Assembly (NCBI GenBank): GCA_002409975.1
Contig: DHOO01000110.1
Location: forward strand, 1-9,136
Reading direction: 5' to 3'
DNA: 9,136 bases
DNA from: Firmicutes bacterium UBA5388
GTDB lineage: Bacteria; Bacillota; UBA4882; UBA10575
The notes under the pieces were generated by a model that saw only the letters and a list, made by a program, of their open reading frames with translations, was not told the origin of the DNA and ran no database searches. Of the stretch, positions 5,394-9,136 are shown piece by piece. The translations under genes and the position numbers were made by a program. Numbering within the stretch: the first letter of the stretch is position 1; the number at the start of each line of letters is the position of its first letter.

Positions 5394-5514
5394 TTGAGGG
5401 AATTGCACAATTACCAAAAACACCTATGTATCACAATAATCTAGCATTTGACCGTTATCAGGCTATCTGTATTTGTGGTAAATCTTTAAGATATAAATTA
5501 TGCAATTCCCTTAA
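5394..5514. repeat. 121-bp long inverted-repeat element between fliD and fliS
   Basis: Arms of 19 bp at 5394-5412 and 5496-5514 match at 17 of 19 positions (TTRAGGGAATTGCAYAATT read inward). Inside, TACCA and AAACAC (about 5412-5424) match imperfectly with the sequence before the right arm (TTTACCACAAATAC on the other strand), interrupted by a side palindrome ATCTTTAAGAT (5482-5492). The whole can fold as one long imperfect hairpin. There is no ORF and no T run. It resembles a small non-autonomous inverted-repeat element or an intercistronic RNA hairpin. The arm sequence recurs at 853-868. Confidence 0.75.
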
Positions 5515-5543
5515 CCAGATCAAATAAAAGTTAACGTAGACGA

Positions 5544-6974
5544 CTACTTACCCTTCCAATTGGCGGAAAGAGTTCCCAATTGAGCAGTGAGCCACGAGGA
5601 TTGAGACTGTATCTTAGCCAACGCCTTCTCCATCGCCATAAATCTAGCATAATGGTATTTTTCTCTAAGGGCTAGTCGATCTTCCATCGCCCTAAGCCGC
5701 TCATCCAGATCGCTAATCTCTCTTTGAATCGTATTCGATTTAGTCTTTAAAACCCCATCAGAACTGGTCCATTCAAAAAGGTCATTATGTAATTTGGTAA
5801 AGATCCCCTCGCTCACTTCAGAGGAAGCGCCAAAAAGTTTAGCAATCTCATTAAAGTCGGTATCAAGTTTTGTTTTAAAAAGTTCTTCGTCAAATTCTAG
5901 TTTTCCGGATTTCGCCCCTTCAATCCCAGAAGCGCCTTTAATCCCAACCAGACTCAGTAATCCAACAGTGGAGTCAACACCTTCCATCTTTTGGTAAAGC
6001 GTACTTTTTATCTGCGATTCAATATACATTAAAGACGAATCACCAAACAGTTTCCCGGCGGTTCCTGTCTTCGTTGTCTCATTGTAGCTAAAAGTCTTAT
6101 TCTGGTTGATATAATCCATCACCGAGTTATAAGCATCAACAAAACCCTTTACTGAATCCACTATTTTTGCTTTATCCAGTTCTACCCCTAAGGTAACAGT
6201 GCCTGCTTCTTTTAAAGTAAGAGCTACTCCAGGGATCAGATCGGTAATGGTATTCCCAGACCTGGTAGCTGGGTTAGTTGTATCCCCATTGATCTCGATC
6301 ACCGCATCAGTCGCCGCCTGCGCCTGATGAGCAATCGTATCGGTCTCATCCAGGATACCCAGATCTTTAAGCACCCGATCCGTTCCGACATCCTCTAAAG
6401 CCAACCGGTTCGCAACTCCCGTGTCCTTACCTGTTAAATAGAGTTTAAATTCATTCTCTGACAAATTAATGACTGAAGCAGTCACTCCTGCTCCCGCCGC
6501 ATTAATTTGTTTAACGATCGAATTTAATTTCTCCCGATTACTGCTGCCTTCTGGATTAATCTCTATTTCTTTACTTTCCCCATTAATCGTAATCTGGATC
6601 TTCCCTCCGGAAATACTAGTTGCATCATTAATCAAACCTGTAGAAACTGAATGTGCTTTAGCCAAACTTTTCACATTAAGTTGATATGAGGAAAGTAAAG
6701 CCTCAGCAGAAGCAGTAGCCGTTAAAACTTTATCATCAGAAACCGTTACTTTTTGCGCTCTAAAAGTCGTAAATGATTGGAGGTTATAAGCTGCGTCTTT
6801 TAATTTATAGATCCGGGAGTTTAATTCACGCCAAGCATCTGATCGTCCCTTTAAAGTGGCTTTCTTTGACTCCAGACTATTAAGCGGAAGCCTTTCCTTA
6901 TCCATAATCGCTTTAATGATTTCATCCGTATTTAAACCAGAAATAATCCCATTAATCCCCAAAATCCCCGCCAT
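5544..6974 (-). CDS. fliD: Flagellar filament cap protein FliD (HAP2)
   Basis: FliD forms the cap at the growing filament tip and helps each exported flagellin fold into place. The 476 residues are normal for the family. The N-terminal FliD_N domain (about 1-100) begins with GINGIISGLNTDEIIKAIM and contains the ESKKATLKGRSDAW helix. The middle domain carries the hook-type LSENEFKLYLTGKDTGVANRL segment. The C-terminal FliD_C domain (about 225-460) ends in helices typical of coiled-coil D0/D1 parts (QREISDLDERLRAMEDRL, then FMAMEKALAKIQSQSSWL). ATG at 6972-6974 has GGAGG 7 nt upstream. flaG lies 12 nt upstream, so the two are cotranscribed. No terminator follows; instead the long inverted repeat leads to fliS. 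Confidence 0.96.
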   Translation of the reverse strand: MAGILGINGIISGLNTDEIIKAIMDKERLPLNSLESKKATLKGRSDAWRELNSRIYKLKDAAYNLQSFTTFRAQKVTVSDDKVLTATASAEALLSSYQLNVKSLAKAHSVSTGLINDATSISGGKIQITINGESKEIEINPEGSSNREKLNSIVKQINAAGAGVTASVINLSENEFKLYLTGKDTGVANRLALEDVGTDRVLKDLGILDETDTIAHQAQAATDAVIEINGDTTNPATRSGNTITDLIPGVALTLKEAGTVTLGVELDKAKIVDSVKGFVDAYNSVMDYINQNKTFSYNETTKTGTAGKLFGDSSLMYIESQIKSTLYQKMEGVDSTVGLLSLVGIKGASGIEGAKSGKLEFDEELFKTKLDTDFNEIAKLFGASSEVSEGIFTKLHNDLFEWTSSDGVLKTKSNTIQREISDLDERLRAMEDRLALREKYHYARFMAMEKALAKIQSQSSWLTAQLGTLSANWKGK

Positions 6975-6986
6975 CCTAATCCCTCC

Positions 6987-7373
6987 TCACACCTTTTTAT
7001 CGACCATCAAACCAATCATCTCTTCAATCCGAGCCACCAGATCGAGAATTTTCTCCGGCGGAATCTCGGTGATAATTTCCTCAGTATTTGCTTCTATGAC
7101 CTGAACCATAATTCTGTTCGTCTCTTCATGTATTTGAAAGTGGATCCTTTTATCGAAAATCTCCACCGTTTTGTTCAATTGCTCAACTTTGTCTTCAAGT
7201 TTCCCCGCTAAATAGGAATCCCACTTATTTTTAGCCGCATTCTTTTCTTCCTGCGCTGCGCGGGAAAGAGGTGTCATAAAAGGTTCTAACACTTTTCCCT
7301 GTTCTCTTGGAGTAATAGCGGAAACAGTTCCTTCTGTCTGCCTTAATTCGGGTTGAATCCTTTCTACCCGCAT
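6987..7373 (-). CDS. flaG: FlaG family flagellar protein
   Basis: FlaG is a small protein found beside fliD in many bacteria; loss of it in several species alters filament length. The 128 residues have a disordered N-terminal half and the conserved C-terminal core FDKRIHFQIHEETNRIMVQV followed by the family's IPPEKILDLVARIEEMIGLMVDKK end. The start ATG at 7371-7373 is preferred because GGGGGTG lies about 5 nt upstream and a TATAAT box at 7398-7403 would start transcription between the two candidate starts. An upstream ATG at 7410-7412 would add 13 residues but lacks a ribosome site. fliD follows by 12 nt. A strong terminator separates the gene from hag, so flaG needs its own promoter or readthrough. 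Confidence 0.9.
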   Translation of the reverse strand: MRVERIQPELRQTEGTVSAITPREQGKVLEPFMTPLSRAAQEEKNAAKNKWDSYLAGKLEDKVEQLNKTVEIFDKRIHFQIHEETNRIMVQVIEANTEEIITEIPPEKILDLVARIEEMIGLMVDKKV

Positions 7374-7397
7374 TTTGTCACCCCCGATAGTATTGAT

Positions 7398-7403
7398 ATT
7401 ATA
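7398..7403 (-). promoter_or_regulatory. Candidate -10 box for the flaG-fliD unit
   Basis: Read leftward, a perfect TATAAT is present, with TTATTA 17 nt upstream as a poor -35. Initiation near 7391 would leave a leader of about 18 nt before ATG 7373. Confidence 0.4.
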
Positions 7404-7469
7404 ATCCAACATCTTGGACCTAATAAATATCTAATCTATTAATGAGTATACAATAAATAAAAAAATTGT

Positions 7470-7510
7470 TTTAATAAAAAAGAAAAGCCGACCGGTCAAG
7501 CCCGGCCGGC
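7470..7510 (-). terminator. Strong terminator of the flagellin gene
   Basis: Read leftward, GCCGGCCGG (RC of 7502-7510) pairs with CCGGTCGGC (RC of 7487-7495), nine pairs with one G-U wobble, around a 6-nt loop. TTTTCTTTTTT follows. It lies about 30 nt after the flagellin stop codon. Confidence 0.92.
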
Positions 7511-7521
7511 CCGGAAACCCA

Positions 7522-7531
7522 AACCTAGGTT
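7522..7531. repeat. 10-bp perfect palindrome in the hag 3' region
   Basis: AACCTAGGTT lies between the flagellin stop and its terminator. It is too tight to form an RNA hairpin with a proper loop. It could be a protein site or chance. Confidence 0.3.
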
Positions 7532-7542
7532 AAAAAGCTCCT

Positions 7543-8373
7543 TTACCCGAGAAGTTGTAATACTGCCTGTGGTTTCATATTAGCTTGGGCCAACATGGCG
7601 GTAGCCGACTGAATCAGGATCTGGTTCTTGGTGAACTGCGTCATCTCCTGAGCCATATCCACGTCGCGGATCCGGCTTTCAGAAGCCGCCAGGTTCTCCA
7701 TGGTGACACCAAGGTTAGAGATGGTGTGCTCTAAACGGTTCTGAATGGCGCCGAGTTTGGAACGTTCGGAAGAAACAGTATCAATAGCAGTATCAAGACC
7801 AGAGATGACAGCAGCTATTTCAGCATTAGTGCCATTTATTGTTGTTCCTCCGGAAAGTCCTAGTCCCTGAGCGTTCATGGTCCCAATTTCAGTAGAAATC
7901 GTTTGGTTTGCGTTGGCGCCAATCTGGAAGACAATTTCGCTACCTGAACCTTCAAATTTTCCGGCTAACAAGACGTTTCTATTAAACTCCGTATCATTAG
8001 CAATCCGATCAACCTCTTTTAGAAGCTGTGCAAATTCATCCTGTAGTTTTGCCTTATCATCGTCTTGATAGATACCATTCGAAGCTTGCACCGCCAGTTC
8101 CCTCATACGATTGAGTATCGAATGGGTCTCATTGAGCGCGCCTTCAGCAGTCTGAATGAAGCTAATTCCATCCTGAGCATTCCTAATTGCCTGTCTCATA
8201 CCGCCAATCTGCGCTCTCATCTTTTCAGAGATAGCAAGACCAGCTGCATCGTCAGCTGCTCGGTTAATCCGTAAACCGGAAGAGAGTTTTTCCAGAGTTT
8301 TTCCCAGAGCGCCATCAGTTGCCCCTAATACCCGGTTGGTGTTCATGGCAGAAATATTGTTTACAATTCTCAT
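7543..8373 (-). CDS. hag: Flagellin (Hag/FliC), filament subunit
   Basis: Flagellin is exported through the flagellar core and polymerises into the filament. The 276 residues keep both conserved ends: the N-terminal D0/D1 domain from MRIVNNISAMNTNRVL through KLSSGLRINRAADDAAGLAI and GISFIQTAEGALNETHSILNRMRELAVQASNG, and the C-terminal end from about 200 through SRIRDVDMAQEMTQFTK to QANMKPQAVLQLLG. The variable middle (about 135-200) is short, so there is little surface D2/D3 domain. ATG at 8371-8373 has AAGGAGG 8 nt upstream. A sigma-D-type promoter (8475-8502), a structured leader and a strong terminator make it a single-gene unit. The pseudaminic acid synthase gene upstream suggests the protein is glycosylated on Ser/Thr. 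Confidence 0.97.
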   Translation of the reverse strand: MRIVNNISAMNTNRVLGATDGALGKTLEKLSSGLRINRAADDAAGLAISEKMRAQIGGMRQAIRNAQDGISFIQTAEGALNETHSILNRMRELAVQASNGIYQDDDKAKLQDEFAQLLKEVDRIANDTEFNRNVLLAGKFEGSGSEIVFQIGANANQTISTEIGTMNAQGLGLSGGTTINGTNAEIAAVISGLDTAIDTVSSERSKLGAIQNRLEHTISNLGVTMENLAASESRIRDVDMAQEMTQFTKNQILIQSATAMLAQANMKPQAVLQLLG

Positions 8374-8463
8374 TTAAAATTCCTCCTTGATATTTTATCT
8401 CTCTTCTCCCCAGTGGTCGGCCGCCCAATGGTTCAAAGAGCCGCGAAACATTCCGTGTCCCGC
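8374..8463 (-). promoter_or_regulatory. Structured hag leader with candidate CsrA sites
   Basis: The leader has two hairpins. The first, near the 5' end (8443-8463), has an 8-bp stem GCGGGACA/TGTTTCGC with loop CGGAA, which exposes a GGA and resembles the CsrA recognition hairpin (ACARGGAUGU-like). The second (8410-8431) has CCATTGG/CCACTGG arms with one mismatch. The ribosome site AAGGAGGA supplies another GGA. In Bacillus subtilis CsrA represses hag through two such sites and FliW antagonises it; applying that here is inference. Confidence 0.55.
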
Positions 8464-8474
8464 TTTCACTATTT

Positions 8475-8502
8475 ATATCGGAAGCATTTATTAAAAGCTT
8501 TA
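8475..8502 (-). promoter_or_regulatory. Sigma-D (sigma-28) type promoter of hag
   Basis: Read leftward, TAAA (8499-8502) and TCCGATAT (8475-8482) are 16 nt apart, close to the motility sigma consensus TAAA, about 15 nt, GCCGATAA/T. Initiation would fall near 8468, giving a leader of about 95 nt. Confidence 0.8.
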
Positions 8503-8649
8503 TAGGGTATTCAATAATTTTTCGTATAATTTCGTTATAAATCACAACCTGAAAATAATTGCGAATTTACATTTAATAAAGAGGTCACTACTTCTTAGCG
8601 GTATTTTGGATCTTGTTTACAAAGATGTTATGTTTAATTTTTTTACATT
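8503..8649. other. Intergenic region between the pseI end and the hag promoter
   Basis: About 150 bp of AT-rich sequence holds no gene I can support. An A/T-only inverted repeat (TTTTTTAC/GTAAAAAA) spans the pseI stop, at about 8639-8662, but no T run follows in the leftward direction, so termination after pseI is unclear. Confidence 0.4.
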
Positions 8650-9136
8650 TCATAGTAAAAAATCCCACATTACAGGAGTCCCTTTTTTAATATCTTTTTT
8701 TACCGGTTTCCCAATCAACATTAGATAATATTTTGGTGGCAAGCCCAGCCCCGGTCGGATAGCCCGCAGATTTTCACCCGTTAAAACATCGCCCGCTTTC
8801 ATATCTTTAACGATATACAGCGACCGCCGGTGTTTTAAAGATGGTATTTCTTCTTCCGTTGGGCCGTAACTTATTTCCCCTAAAGCCTGCCAAGCCCTTT
8901 CTGTTTCTAAAACCAAGTTCCGCATCTCATGAGGTTCAAGGGAAAATGCGGCATCTACTCCACCCTCTTCCCGACTGAGGGTAAAATGTTTTTCGATGAC
9001 AGTAGCGCCTAAAGCGACCCCGGCAGTTGCTACCCCCATTCCCAAAGTATGATCGGAGATCCCCACTTGACAGTTAAAAAGCTCACGCAGATGGGGAATT
9101 GTTCGTAAATTGGAGTTTTTAGGATTAGCCGGATAA
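8650..9136 (-). CDS. pseI: Pseudaminic acid synthase, C-terminal part (gene continues past window)
   Basis: PseI condenses phosphoenolpyruvate with a 2,4-diacetamido-trideoxy-altrose to give pseudaminic acid, the nonulosonic acid used to glycosylate flagellin. The visible 161 residues continue in frame to the window edge, so a GTG at 9066 is not the start. The TIM-barrel end shows YPANPKNSNLRTI, GISDHTLG and EKHFTLSREEGGVDAAFSLEP, which are PseI/NeuB signatures; the GGVD-FSLEP form favours PseI over sialic acid synthase. After a linker the C-terminal SAF (antifreeze-like) domain runs from RRSLYIVKDMKAGDVL to the end. Both domains are intact. It lies directly upstream of hag on the same strand, as in flagellar glycosylation loci. 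Confidence 0.88.
   Translation of the reverse strand, partial: YPANPKNSNLRTIPHLRELFNCQVGISDHTLGMGVATAGVALGATVIEKHFTLSREEGGVDAAFSLEPHEMRNLVLETERAWQALGEISYGPTEEEIPSLKHRRSLYIVKDMKAGDVLTGENLRAIRPGLGLPPKYYLMLIGKPVKKDIKKGTPVMWDFLL

Noticed and set aside
8315..8545. 76-codon leftward frame overlapping the start of flagellin
   Set aside because: It runs through the sigma-D promoter, leader and the first codons of hag in another frame, with no family resemblance or suitable ribosome site.
8580..8592. AGAGGTCACTACT repeated at 74-86 and 8580-8592
   Set aside because: One 13-nt match inside 9 kb is near chance expectation; one copy is in coding sequence and the flanks do not match.

Overview
The window looks like chromosomal DNA of a motile, endospore-forming member of the Bacillota (Firmicutes), moderately AT-rich. 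The spore-germination channel protein SpoVAE, long-form HPF, strong AGGAGG-type ribosome sites, and the gene order hag-flaG-fliD-fliS-(fliT-like)-...-hpf (also known from Bacillus) all point that way. I cannot name genus or species.

Left part (about 1-3020). A 42-residue zinc-ribbon protein runs leftward into its own terminator. The rest reads rightward: a lone spoVAE, then a structured untranslated region with a TATAAT box, two inverted repeats and a G-rich ribosome site, then a two-gene unit. That unit encodes a DUF2156 (phosphatidylglycerol lysyltransferase C-terminal-like) protein and an Eis-like N-acetyltransferase. The DUF2156 reading frame contains no ATG, GTG, TTG or CTG at the position where the family begins; the most economical reading is an ATT start at 983 or 986.

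Right part (about 3020-9136). Everything recognisable as a gene reads leftward and concerns the flagellum and stationary phase. In transcription order: the 3' end of a pseudaminic acid synthase gene (runs off the window), flagellin behind a sigma-D-type promoter and a structured leader, a strong terminator, flaG, fliD, a 121-bp long inverted repeat, fliS, a small FliT-like gene, a two-ribbon zinc protein with its own promoter and terminator, and hpf with a long terminator hairpin. The proteins fit one programme: PseI makes the nonulosonic acid that commonly decorates flagellin, Hag is the filament, FliS and the FliT-like protein are the likely export chaperones, FliD caps the filament, and FlaG affects filament length. 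HPF stores ribosomes when growth stops.

The less ordinary material lies between the genes: the non-AUG start and its leader, a GGAATTGCATAA inverted-repeat family present twice, a hairpin exposing GGA near the 5' end of the flagellin mRNA (a CsrA-type site by analogy), and a rightward promoter plus a 32-codon ORF whose ribosome site can pair with its own coding region in the 465-bp gap upstream of hpf. I found no CRISPR array, tRNA, rRNA, transposase or phage gene.
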